Below, one piece after another: positions 1 through 6,212 of a stretch of DNA of 9,463 bases. This DNA is from JBBIRT01 sp037441725 (lineage in GTDB: Bacteria > Desulfobacterota > BSN033 > UBA1163). The notes under the pieces are model-generated. The model searched no databases. It had not been told where the DNA came from and saw only the letters and a program-made list of their open reading frames with translations. How positions within the stretch are numbered: the stretch's first letter is position 1; every line of letters starts with the position of its first letter. Made by a program: the position numbers and the translations under genes. The stretch is taken from the NCBI GenBank assembly GCA_037441725.1, contig JBBIRT010000122.1:1-9463 (forward strand), in the 5' to 3' direction.

Positions 1-370
1 TTTGAATCAGACCCTCGAGGGTTTTCTCATTTAGACCCAGATTGAGGATGGTATGCATCATACCAGGCATGGAGATGGCCGCCCCAGATCGTACTGAGAA
101 GATGAGAGGTTTTTGTGGGCTCCCAAATTTTTTCCCTGTCTTCCCCTCAATGATCTTCAGGTTGACTTGGACCTCATCCATGAGCCCTTCCGGAAGCCTT
201 TTCTTCCCCTCATAGTAATGGAGACAAGCCTCGGTGGTGACAATAAATCCTGGTGGAACAGGAAGGCCCATATGGGTCATCTCTGCCAAACCCGCCCCTT
301 TTCCCCCAAAGAGCTTTTTATTCGTTCCATCAGCCTCTTCAAAAAGATAGACATATTTTTTATTTTTCAT
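1..370 (-). CDS. ppdK: Pyruvate, phosphate dikinase, N-terminal part (runs off the left edge)
   Basis: PPDK interconverts pyruvate, ATP and phosphate with PEP, AMP and pyrophosphate in the cytoplasm. Only the first 123 residues, the start of the ATP-grasp nucleotide-binding domain, lie in the window. They begin MKNKKYVYLFEEADGTNKK and contain the glycine-rich FGGKGAGLAEM motif (Lys24, equivalent to the ATP-binding Lys22 of the Clostridium symbiosum enzyme), PVPPGFIVTTEAC, and VRSGAAISMPGMM at about 93-105 with the ATP-binding arginine at 94. The start is the ATG whose complement is CAT at 368-370. AGGAAAG (complement of 374-380) lies just upstream as a ribosome binding site. Residue 106 is His where the family has Asp (MMDTILNLG). 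The gene is divergent from ppsA. The family call is secure; the PPDK-specific SMPGMM motif separates it from PEP synthase. Confidence 0.93.
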   Translation of the reverse strand, partial: MKNKKYVYLFEEADGTNKKLFGGKGAGLAEMTHMGLPVPPGFIVTTEACLHYYEGKKRLPEGLMDEVQVNLKIIEGKTGKKFGSPQKPLIFSVRSGAAISMPGMMHTILNLGLNEKTLEGLIQ

Positions 371-422
371 AGTCTTTCCTTTCTTTGTTGCTACCCTGTT
401 TAGGTCATAGAGAGTGTCTATT

Positions 423-551
423 TAAATTTAGATTAATCCTAAATGACTAAAAAATCAATTGCGATCATGTCCCCGCTTTGTCAAATCCTCTCCGTAAAAA
501 GCAAGGAGATCGCTATCCTTGACAAGTTCGGCCATGTTCAGATAAATTTAG
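423..551. promoter_or_regulatory. Candidate operator sites between ppdK and ppsA
   Basis: This divergent intergenic region has three small signals. TAAATTTAG occurs twice as a direct repeat, at 423-431 and 543-551. ATTTAG and CTAAAT form an inverted repeat at 426-444 with a 7-bp spacer. CAAGGA and TCCTTG form another at 502-521 with an 8-bp spacer, overlapping the candidate -35 box of ppsA. Any of these could bind a regulator of the two dikinase genes, but short AT-rich repeats arise easily by chance. No regulator family is recognised. Confidence 0.25.
519..546 (+). promoter_or_regulatory. Candidate sigma70-type promoter for ppsA
   Basis: A perfect TTGACA box lies at 519-524. After 16 bp comes GATAAA (541-546), matching the -10 consensus at 4 of 6 positions. 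Transcription would start near 553, giving a leader of roughly 70 bases before ppsA. The -35 box overlaps the CAAGGA/TCCTTG palindrome. The weak -10 keeps confidence low. Confidence 0.35.
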
Positions 552-620
552 TTTATTAATATATCGGAATAACAGTGCGAATCTATAACCAAAAAGATTT
601 CGGGATGTTGGGGAGGGGTT

Positions 621-1985
621 ATGGGGAAAAAACCTTATATTCTTTGGTTCGATGAAATTGGGCTTAACGACCTTCCCCTTGTAGGAGGCAAGAATGCCTC
701 CTTGGGGGAGATGAGAAAAGAACTGTCAAGTCAAGGGGTGAATGTCCCCAATGGATTTGCAGTGACCGTAAATGCCTATCATACCCTCCTCGATGAAGGG
801 TTGATTCAAGATTGGCATGACGTGAAAGGAAAACCGAATATTAAAGAAAGTATCCGAGAAATCCTCACCGATCTTGATGTTGAAGATGTTGAAGATCTCT
901 CGGAGAGGGGAAGTCGAGTCCGAAGGCTGATCTATAGCTTGGAGTTTCCGAGGGAGATTGTAGAAGAGATCGTCAAGGCCTATCGGAAGTTGTGCAAGGA
1001 GTATGGAGAGGATACGGACGTGGCAGTTCGGAGTAGTGCTACGGCCGAGGATTTGCCAGGGGCCAGTTTTGCCGGTCAACAGGAGACCTACCTCAATATT
1101 CGAGGCGAATATGCCTTAATTCAAGCTTGTAAGCGTTGTTTTGCCTCCCTATTTACAAATCGTGCGATCTCTTACCGAACCCATAAAGGTTTTGATCATT
1201 TCCAGGTGGCTCTCTCTATTGGTGTGCAAAAGATGGTGCGATCGGATAAGGCCTGTTCAGGGGTGATGTTCACCATCGATACTGAATCAGGCTTCCAAGA
1301 TGTGGTCTATATCACTGGATCCTATGGATTGGGGGAAAATATTGTCCAGGGGGTGATCAATCCTGATGAGTTCTATGTCTTTAAACCCTGTATCAAGGGG
1401 AATTACAAACCCATCATCCAAAAGACCTTAGGCTCCAAAGAAATCAAGATGATCTATACCTTAGAGGGGGAGGGTTCTACCAAGAATGTACCTGTCTCCG
1501 CCCATGAGAGGGCAGAATTTATTCTCAGTGACGAAGAGATTATTCAGCTTGCCCAATGGGGGATGAAGATCGAGGAACACTACTCCAGAAAGGCAGGAGT
1601 TTATATGCCCATGGATATTGAATGGGCCAAGGATGGCATCACCCAGCAGCTCTTCATCCTCCAAGCAAGGCCTGAGACGGTTAAATCCCAGCGAGCCATG
1701 AATGTCTTAGAAACCTATTCCTTAAAAGAGAAAGGGAAGATTTTAGTCCAGGGAAAGAGTGTGGGGGAAAAGATTGGGGCAGGGCCGATCAATGTGATTA
1801 CGAATGTAAAAGAAATCGAACGGTTTAAAAAAGGGGAAATTTTAGTAACCCAGATGACCGACCCGGATTGGGAGCCCATTATGAAAATTGCTTCAAAATT
1901 CCAGCCCGACTTCTGCCGGAGCGGGGGGGGAGAACCTGTCATGCGGCCATTATCAGTCGGGAGCTTGGGGTGCCCTGTGTGGTAG
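621..1985 (+). CDS. ppsA: PEP synthase N-terminal fragment (ATP-grasp domain)
   Basis: This 454-residue frame holds the ATP-binding half. VGGKNASLGEM is at 21-31, VRSSATAEDLPGASFAGQQETYLN at about 136-159, SYGLGENIVQG at 234-244 and the closing LQARPETV at 347-354. The linker into the phosphohistidine domain (MTDPDWEPIMKIAS, 412-425) matches the family closely. From about residue 426 the translation stops resembling PEP synthase and ends at a stop codon at 1983-1985. The start is the ATG at 621, with GGGAGGGG (611-618) as ribosome binding site. Alone, this product could bind ATP but lacks the catalytic histidine and the PEP/pyruvate barrel, so it should be inactive. Confidence 0.85.
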   Translation: MGKKPYILWFDEIGLNDLPLVGGKNASLGEMRKELSSQGVNVPNGFAVTVNAYHTLLDEGLIQDWHDVKGKPNIKESIREILTDLDVEDVEDLSERGSRVRRLIYSLEFPREIVEEIVKAYRKLCKEYGEDTDVAVRSSATAEDLPGASFAGQQETYLNIRGEYALIQACKRCFASLFTNRAISYRTHKGFDHFQVALSIGVQKMVRSDKACSGVMFTIDTESGFQDVVYITGSYGLGENIVQGVINPDEFYVFKPCIKGNYKPIIQKTLGSKEIKMIYTLEGEGSTKNVPVSAHERAEFILSDEEIIQLAQWGMKIEEHYSRKAGVYMPMDIEWAKDGITQQLFILQARPETVKSQRAMNVLETYSLKEKGKILVQGKSVGEKIGAGPINVITNVKEIERFKKGEILVTQMTDPDWEPIMKIASKFQPDFCRSGGGEPVMRPLSVGSLGCPVW

Positions 1986-3115
1986 GAACCGGAAATGGAA
2001 GTGAAATTTTAAAAGACTACCGGAGTGCCACGGTTTGTTGTGCAGAGGGGGAGACTGGAGTGGTTTATGAAGGGATCCTTGATTATGAAATCAGACGATT
2101 TGATATGGCCCATCTGGAAAGGCCTCAGACCAAAATCATGATGAATGTGGGAAATCCTGATAATGCCTTTCACCTTTCCTTTATCCCCAATGATGGGGTG
2201 GGACTGGCTCGGCTTGAATTTATTATCAACAATTTCATTCGAATCCACCCAATGGCCCTGGTTCGATTCCATTCATTGAATGACAGTCATGCAAAAAAAG
2301 AGATTGAGCAGTTGACCATCGGTTATGAAGATAAAAAGGAATTCTTCATCCATAAACTGGCCCAAGGGGTTGCCAAGATTGCAGCAGCCTTTTTCCCCAA
2401 GGAAGTCATTGTAAGGATGAGTGATTTTAAAAGCAATGAATATGCCAATCTCATTGGGGGAAGTGAATTTGAGCCAGTTGAAGACAATCCAATGATTGGC
2501 TTTCGAGGTGCCTCCCGATATTATGATGAGGCCTATCAGGAGGGATTTGCCCTTGAATGCTTGGCCATGAAAAAGGTCCGTGATGAGATGGGCTTGACCA
2601 ATGTAAAATTGATGATCCCCTTCTGTCGAACCGTGGACGAAGGGAGACTGGTCATCGCAGAGATGAGAAAGCATGGCCTCATCCAAGGGAAAAACGGTCT
2701 CGAAATCTATGTCATGTGTGAGATCCCCAGCAATGTCATTATGGCAGATGAATTTGCTGAGATCTTTGATGGATTCTCTATCGGTTCAAACGATCTGACC
2801 CAATTGGTCCTGGGATTGGACCGCGACTCAGAGAAGGTCTCCCATATCTTCGATGAACGGGATCCAGCGGTGAAAAGGATGGTCCAACTGGTCATTGAGA
2901 AGGCCAAAAAGAATGGTAGAAAAATTGGGATCTGTGGACAGGCTCCCAGTGACTATCCCGAATTTGCTGAATTTTTAGTTCGCTGTGGCATTGATAGTAT
3001 CTCCCTCAATCCTGATACCGTGATCAAGACCACAGATAGAATTTTACAAGTGGAAAAGGAGTTGGGAATTCCAAGGAGAAAAGAATCCAAAAGGGAGCTT
3101 CTGGCTGCAAGTTAG
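1868..3115 (+). CDS. ppsA: PEP synthase C-terminal fragment (phosphohistidine and PEP-binding domains)
   Basis: This frame carries the rest of the enzyme. Homology begins at RGGRTCHAAIISRELGVPC (from 1922), which includes the catalytic histidine. The PEP/pyruvate TIM barrel follows, with GVGLARLEF, RMSDFKSNEY, NPMIGFRGASRY, MIPFCRTVDE, GSNDLTQLVLGLDRDS, the active-site cysteine loop GICGQAPSD and SISLNPDTV. The frame is open from a TTG at 1868, but the stretch before about 1896 lies over the other frame's conserved MTDPDWEP segment and is not a credible protein start. I see no ribosome binding site for it, so it is read as the continuation of the upstream frame. The stop at 3113-3115 directly abuts queH. 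Confidence 0.85.
   Translation: MGAHYENCFKIPARLLPERGGRTCHAAIISRELGVPCVVGTGNGSEILKDYRSATVCCAEGETGVVYEGILDYEIRRFDMAHLERPQTKIMMNVGNPDNAFHLSFIPNDGVGLARLEFIINNFIRIHPMALVRFHSLNDSHAKKEIEQLTIGYEDKKEFFIHKLAQGVAKIAAAFFPKEVIVRMSDFKSNEYANLIGGSEFEPVEDNPMIGFRGASRYYDEAYQEGFALECLAMKKVRDEMGLTNVKLMIPFCRTVDEGRLVIAEMRKHGLIQGKNGLEIYVMCEIPSNVIMADEFAEIFDGFSIGSNDLTQLVLGLDRDSEKVSHIFDERDPAVKRMVQLVIEKAKKNGRKIGICGQAPSDYPEFAEFLVRCGIDSISLNPDTVIKTTDRILQVEKELGIPRRKESKRELLAAS
1896..1930 (+). other. Frameshift junction within ppsA
   Basis: The first frame is conserved up to the TCA codon at 1893-1895 and the second from CGG at 1922-1924. The 26 bases between compare with 15 expected from the family pattern, so there are 11 extra bases, which breaks the frame. 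One added G in the G8 run gives ...CRSGGGRTCHAA. A -1 shift near the A4 run gives ...PERGGRTCHAA, which restores the conserved arginine. The intervening bases look more GC-rich than the surroundings. Confidence 0.75.
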
Positions 3116-3673
3116 ATGAAGATTCTTCTCCATATCTGTTGTGCCAATTGTGCGATCTATCCCTTGGAATTGATGAGAAATAGAGGGGATGAAGTGATGG
3201 GCTATTTTTTTAATCCAAACATTCATCCTTATCAAGAGTATCAGAAGAGACTCTATACCCTAAGAACTTATTCGGAGAAGGTTGGATTGAGTGTGATCTA
3301 CCAGGATGAGTATCTCCTCGAGGAATTTTTAAGAAATGTATCCCATCGAGTAAAGGAGAGGTGCCAATACTGTTATTTCGTTCGCCTTGAGGCCACTGCG
3401 CGTGAAGCAAAGAGAGAGGGGTTTGATGGATTTTCGACGACCCTGCTCCAAAGTATACACCAGAATCACCCTCTCATTAAAGAGACAGGAGAGCACGTGG
3501 CCAAGGAGATTGGCATCCCCTTTTTTTACGAAGATTTTCGTATCGGATGGAGGAAGGGATTAGAAGTCTCTAAAAGCATGGGCCTCTATCGGCAGCAATA
3601 TTGTGGATGTATCTATAGTGAAAAAGAAAGATTCCTTCGAAATAAACAGGGGAAAAGAGGGGTTAATCTCTGA
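3116..3673 (+). CDS. queH: Epoxyqueuosine reductase QueH
   Basis: QueH catalyses the last step of queuosine synthesis, reducing epoxyqueuosine to queuosine in the anticodon wobble position of tRNA. It is an iron-sulfur enzyme that replaces the unrelated, cobalamin-dependent QueG. The 185-residue product has the family's cysteine signature: HICCANC at 6-12, CQYC at 83-86 and YCGC at 162-165. FFNPNIHPYQEYQKR (31-45) and DGFSTTLLQSIHQNH (104-118) are also typical. The ATG follows the ppsA stop with no gap. The nearest purine-rich stretch, GGGAG at 3093, is too far away to serve it well, so translation is probably coupled to ppsA; a ppsA frameshift would not remove this coupling if ribosomes still reach the normal stop. 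No other queuosine gene is nearby. Confidence 0.92.
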   Translation: MKILLHICCANCAIYPLELMRNRGDEVMGYFFNPNIHPYQEYQKRLYTLRTYSEKVGLSVIYQDEYLLEEFLRNVSHRVKERCQYCYFVRLEATAREAKREGFDGFSTTLLQSIHQNHPLIKETGEHVAKEIGIPFFYEDFRIGWRKGLEVSKSMGLYRQQYCGCIYSEKERFLRNKQGKRGVNL

Positions 3674-3682
3674 GGTTTAGTC

Positions 3683-3904
3683 ATGGTGGGTTTGAGTGCC
3701 TTGGGTAAGATGCTTATTCTCTTGGGGGTTCTGATCATTGTCATGGGTGCTTTCCTCTTGTTGGGGGAGAAGATTCCCTGGATTGGAAGACTCCCGGGAG
3801 ACATCCTTATTAAGAGAAAAAACTTCACCTTCTATTTTCCTTTGGCCACCTCTATCCTCATCAGCATTATTCTAACATTGTTGTTTACATTATTTAGAAG
3901 ATAA
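3683..3904 (+). CDS. DUF2905-type small membrane protein
   Basis: This is a 73-residue protein with two hydrophobic segments, about 5-27 and 50-69. Between them lies the hydrophilic loop GEKIPWIGRLPGDILIKRKNF, and the protein ends in Arg-Arg. The pattern of an N-terminal glycine/leucine-rich helix, PWIGRLPGDI, then FYFPLATSI matches the DUF2905 family as I know it. The function of that family is unknown. The start at 3683 is supported by GAGG at 3672-3675, overlapping the queH stop; the gap between the genes is 9 bases. It is probably in the same transcript as ppsA and queH. Confidence 0.85.
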   Translation: MVGLSALGKMLILLGVLIIVMGAFLLLGEKIPWIGRLPGDILIKRKNFTFYFPLATSILISIILTLLFTLFRR

Positions 3905-3908
3905 GATT

Positions 3909-3996
3909 GGGGTCAGGTCTCAACAATCAACATAAAGAACTTCTCATTTTCCTTATTCCAATATCGAAACAATGTCAAGAGTTGAGACCTGACCCC
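3909..3996. repeat. 88-bp element with perfect 16-bp terminal inverted repeats
   Basis: GGGGTCAGGTCTCAAC at 3909-3924 is the exact reverse complement of 3981-3996, enclosing 56 bases. The symmetry continues weakly inward (ACAT at 3930-3933 against ATGT at 3972-3975). There is no coding capacity, no T-run after the right arm and no clear target-site duplication. A small non-autonomous mobile repeat is the likeliest reading. I recall GGGGTCAGGTCT-type ends near REP-associated Y1 transposases in environmental bacteria, but could not check this. It begins 5 bases after the DUF2905 stop and ends 9 bases before the kdsB start. Confidence 0.75.
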
Positions 3997-4005
3997 TAAA
4001 TTATT

Positions 4006-4800
4006 ATGAAAATCACGGCTGTAATCCCGGCAAGATATCATTCAACTCGATTTGAAGGCAAACCCTTAGCCAATATTCTGGGAAAACCCATGATCCAATA
4101 TGTCTATGAAGGGGTTTGCCAATCAAGATGCATCGATGAAGTCATTGTGGCTACAGATGATCAGAGAATCTTAGAGGTTGTTCAGTCCTTTGGAGGAAAA
4201 GCAGAAATGACCTCATCCTCTTGCACTACAGGAACCGACCGTGTGGCCGAAGTGGTCAGGAGGCTTAAATCAGAGATCATTGTGAATGTCCAAGGGGATG
4301 AACCCCTTATCAAAGGCAACATCGTTGATCAGGCAATACGCCCCCTTCTCAAAGATGGATCATTATTAATGTCCACTCTGATGACCAGAATTGAAAATGT
4401 CAAGGACTGGCTCAACCCCCATATGGTGAAGGTGGTAGTGGACCAGAAAAATTTTGCCCTCTACTTCTCTCGTTCTCCCATCCCTTTCCCTCGTGATCTT
4501 CATATCAGCCGTCTTGAATCCTATCCTTTCAGGACAAATCGACCCCTTCCTAAAAGAGTTTTCAAACATATAGGGGTTTATGTCTTCAGGAAGAAATTCC
4601 TTCTTCAATTCTCAAAACTGAAACAGACCCCCTTAGAAAAGCTTGAAAAACTTGAACAGCTCCGTGCCTTAGAAAATGGTTATCGAATAAAAGTTGTATT
4701 AGTGGATTATGAACCTTTATCGGTTGATACCCCTGAAGATCTTCAGAGGGTGATTGCCTATTTGTCTCGCAATTCAAAAGGACTTAATCCTATTAATTAA
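4006..4800 (+). CDS. kdsB: 3-deoxy-manno-octulosonate cytidylyltransferase (CMP-Kdo synthetase)
   Basis: KdsB activates Kdo with CTP to CMP-Kdo, the donor used to build the LPS inner core. The 264-residue product is slightly longer than the 248 residues of E. coli KdsB. It has the nucleotide-binding start MKITAVIPARYHSTRFEGKPL, VIVATDD at 46-52, TGTDRVAEV at 75-83, VNVQGDEPLI at 93-102 (metal-binding Asp98), KHIGVYVFRKKFL at 187-199, LEQLRALENG at 216-225 and SVDTPEDL at 239-246 (second metal-binding Asp241). The ATG at 4006 is fixed by the conserved N-terminus, yet no Shine-Dalgarno sequence precedes it: the inverted-repeat element ends 9 bases upstream. Other lipid A or Kdo genes are absent from this window. 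Confidence 0.95.
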   Translation: MKITAVIPARYHSTRFEGKPLANILGKPMIQYVYEGVCQSRCIDEVIVATDDQRILEVVQSFGGKAEMTSSSCTTGTDRVAEVVRRLKSEIIVNVQGDEPLIKGNIVDQAIRPLLKDGSLLMSTLMTRIENVKDWLNPHMVKVVVDQKNFALYFSRSPIPFPRDLHISRLESYPFRTNRPLPKRVFKHIGVYVFRKKFLLQFSKLKQTPLEKLEKLEQLRALENGYRIKVVLVDYEPLSVDTPEDLQRVIAYLSRNSKGLNPIN

Positions 4801-4898
4801 TTATTCCCTGCAGTTTTCCTTACCTCTCATCAAGAATCTGTTTCTATCCCTTCAAGCAGCAGGACAGTGAAATTACAGGATTAAAAATAAATTTTAAA

Positions 4899-4927
4899 TT
4901 GATTTTCTAAGATTTTTAGTGTATATT
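4899..4927 (+). promoter_or_regulatory. Candidate sigma70-type promoter for the lipoprotein gene
   Basis: TTGATT at 4899-4904 and TATATT at 4922-4927 are separated by 17 bp and match the -35 and -10 consensus at 4 and 5 of 6 positions. Transcription would start near 4934, only about 19 bases before the ATG at 4953. The surrounding 4880-4950 is very AT-rich, which raises the chance of a spurious match. It is the best promoter-like sequence upstream of the lipoprotein-carD block. Confidence 0.45.
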
Positions 4928-4952
4928 TATATATGTAATATATAGTGAAAAA

Positions 4953-6107
4953 ATGGAACAAAGAGAAAACATCCCTCGATTTTTTATCCTGATTCTCTCA
5001 TCTTTTTCTCTCATATTTTTTACATGCTCTATGCCATCCTGGTTCCCAATTAAGAAGGGGTCTTCTCATCAGGCAAAAATGAAAGAATTGCTGGATAAAG
5101 AGGTAGTGATCATTGATCAAGAAGAATATGTTAAGGTCCTGAACCCAAAATTCTCAGAGGGGAAGGATCAAACGAAGTATCTCTATGTCCCTGTGATTGA
5201 ATACCTTTCCAGAAAAGAAACTTTTACTCCCAAACCTATTCAAAAAAAGGAGGAAACCCAAATAACAACCCCCTCTTTTTCACCCCCCCCTCCTCTTCCT
5301 GAAGAACAGACTCTTGTGGTTTCCCCTTCTGAAGGGAAACAATCGAGTCTCAAGAAAAAGGTGTTGGTCCTCTATTTTGATGATCGAACAACGGAGGGCG
5401 AGGAGGTCTTTGGAGACTGGGTGTCTGAGAAATTGATGAAAGAGGTCAACCGTAGATCCCCTCAAATCTCTTTCATCGATTATCAAATGGTAATGGATTT
5501 TCTCGAGAAAAGGGGCACCCCCTTGAGTAATATTGAAAGTCCTGAAGTCCTTTATTTCCTGAACGAGGCCTTTGGAATTCAGATAGTCGTTCAGGGTCAA
5601 CTCTCAGGCCCCTATGTCTTCACCACTCATACTCCAAAAGATCGAGATCGAACCGCATCCGCTATCATTAAGATGGATTTAAAATTAATCGATGCCCTTA
5701 CTGGTAAAACTTTAAAAATATTATCCGCTCAAAATCCAATCCTTGCAACCAAAGAAGGGGGACTCTTTCCCGAAGAAAAGGCTAAAATAAAGGCCATTGA
5801 TCTCACCCTTCCGGAATTAGGACAACTCTTATCGAAAGAATTAGATGGGATAGAGTGGTTTTGCCGGATCGCCAAGGTTGAAGGCGATGAGGTTTTTATC
5901 AACGCTGGAAGGTTAACAGGGCTCAAAACTGGAGATATTGTCGAGGTCTATCGATATAATGGGACGGGGGTAGGGGAAGTAATCGGGAAGATTCAAATCG
6001 CTAACCATTTGGGGATAGACGCCTCAATAGGTAAAGTCATTCAAGGAAAGATTCCTGAGGTCAAGGATATCTTAAAAATGGCCAAGAGTGAACGGACAAT
6101 CCGATGA
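4953..6107 (+). CDS. Predicted lipoprotein with TolB/CsgG/LpoB-like domain and FlgT-C-like end
   Basis: I cannot name this gene, but its architecture is readable. Residues 1-24 form a signal segment (hydrophobic 10-23) ending at Cys25 in SLIFFTCSMPS. The residues before the cysteine are bulkier than in a standard lipobox, so lipidation is likely but not certain. Residues 26-132 are a charged, proline-rich linker (SPPPPLP at about 110-116, encoded over an eight-C run). Residues 134-300 look like the CsgG/TolB-N/LpoB fold: KKVLVLYFDDRTTEGEEVFGD, a helix, FIDYQMVMDFLEKRG, then GIQIVVQGQLSG and an IIKMDLKLIDALTGKTL strand. Residues 303-375 (KVEGDEVFINAGRLTGLKTGDIVEVYR) resemble the C-terminal domain of FlgT. 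Such proteins usually sit at the outer membrane and support envelope assembly or secretion. The start has only a weak ribosome binding site (GTGA, 4945-4948). Confidence 0.7.
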   Translation: MEQRENIPRFFILILSSFSLIFFTCSMPSWFPIKKGSSHQAKMKELLDKEVVIIDQEEYVKVLNPKFSEGKDQTKYLYVPVIEYLSRKETFTPKPIQKKEETQITTPSFSPPPPLPEEQTLVVSPSEGKQSSLKKKVLVLYFDDRTTEGEEVFGDWVSEKLMKEVNRRSPQISFIDYQMVMDFLEKRGTPLSNIESPEVLYFLNEAFGIQIVVQGQLSGPYVFTTHTPKDRDRTASAIIKMDLKLIDALTGKTLKILSAQNPILATKEGGLFPEEKAKIKAIDLTLPELGQLLSKELDGIEWFCRIAKVEGDEVFINAGRLTGLKTGDIVEVYRYNGTGVGEVIGKIQIANHLGIDASIGKVIQGKIPEVKDILKMAKSERTIR

Positions 6108-6108
6108 G

Positions 6109-6138
6109 GGGTTAATAAATTATCCATGGGATAAACCC
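6109..6138 (+). other. Small hairpin between the lipoprotein gene and carD
   Basis: TTATCC (6120-6125) and GGATAA (6129-6134) form a 6-bp stem with a 3-base loop. GGGT (6109-6112) and ACCC (6135-6138) could extend it across a bulge. No T-run follows directly; the eight Ts at 6177-6184 are about 40 bases further on. It may attenuate or stabilise the transcript, but it is not a convincing terminator. Confidence 0.25.
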
Positions 6139-6212
6139 GATGGCCCCTTTATCGCTCATTCTTGGAAAGAAATTGCTTTTTTTTCATCGTTTAGGAAGGA
6201 GGGATTTATTTT

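Larger units (their letters stand above)
621..3115 (+). pseudogene. ppsA: Phosphoenolpyruvate synthase, interrupted by a frameshift (whole locus)
   Basis: PEP synthase (pyruvate, water dikinase) converts pyruvate, ATP and water to PEP, AMP and phosphate for gluconeogenesis. The locus carries all three family domains in order, about 831 codons if joined; E. coli PpsA has 792 residues. Reading starts in one frame and must move by -1 between about 1896 and 1930 to continue. The break sits just upstream of the phosphorylated-histidine motif GGRTCHAA, with the histidine codon at 1940-1942. Relative to the usual ASAIVTNRGGRTCH pattern the junction also carries about four extra codons. An A4 run (1895-1898) and a G8 run (1923-1930) border it. 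Both halves are otherwise well conserved, without other stops, which favours a sequencing or assembly indel or a very recent mutation over long decay. Programmed -1 slippage on G GGG GGA is possible but unsupported. Confidence 0.8.

Noticed and set aside
113..403. A 96-codon plus-strand open frame at the left end
   Set aside because: It lies opposite the conserved ppdK coding sequence and its translation resembles no protein family; it is a shadow frame.
3909..3996. The inverted repeat read as an intrinsic terminator for the ppsA-queH-DUF2905 transcript
   Set aside because: The loop would be 56 bases long and no T-run follows the right arm, so terminator function is unlikely.
4801..4952. Possible small RNA or extra gene between kdsB and the lipoprotein gene
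   Set aside because: Apart from the candidate promoter I found only AT-rich sequence with no convincing hairpin or frame.
6159..6184. TTCTT-GGA-AAGAA hairpin followed by eight Ts, as a terminator before carD
   Set aside because: The stem is five A/T-rich pairs and the T-run starts several bases after it; too weak to call.
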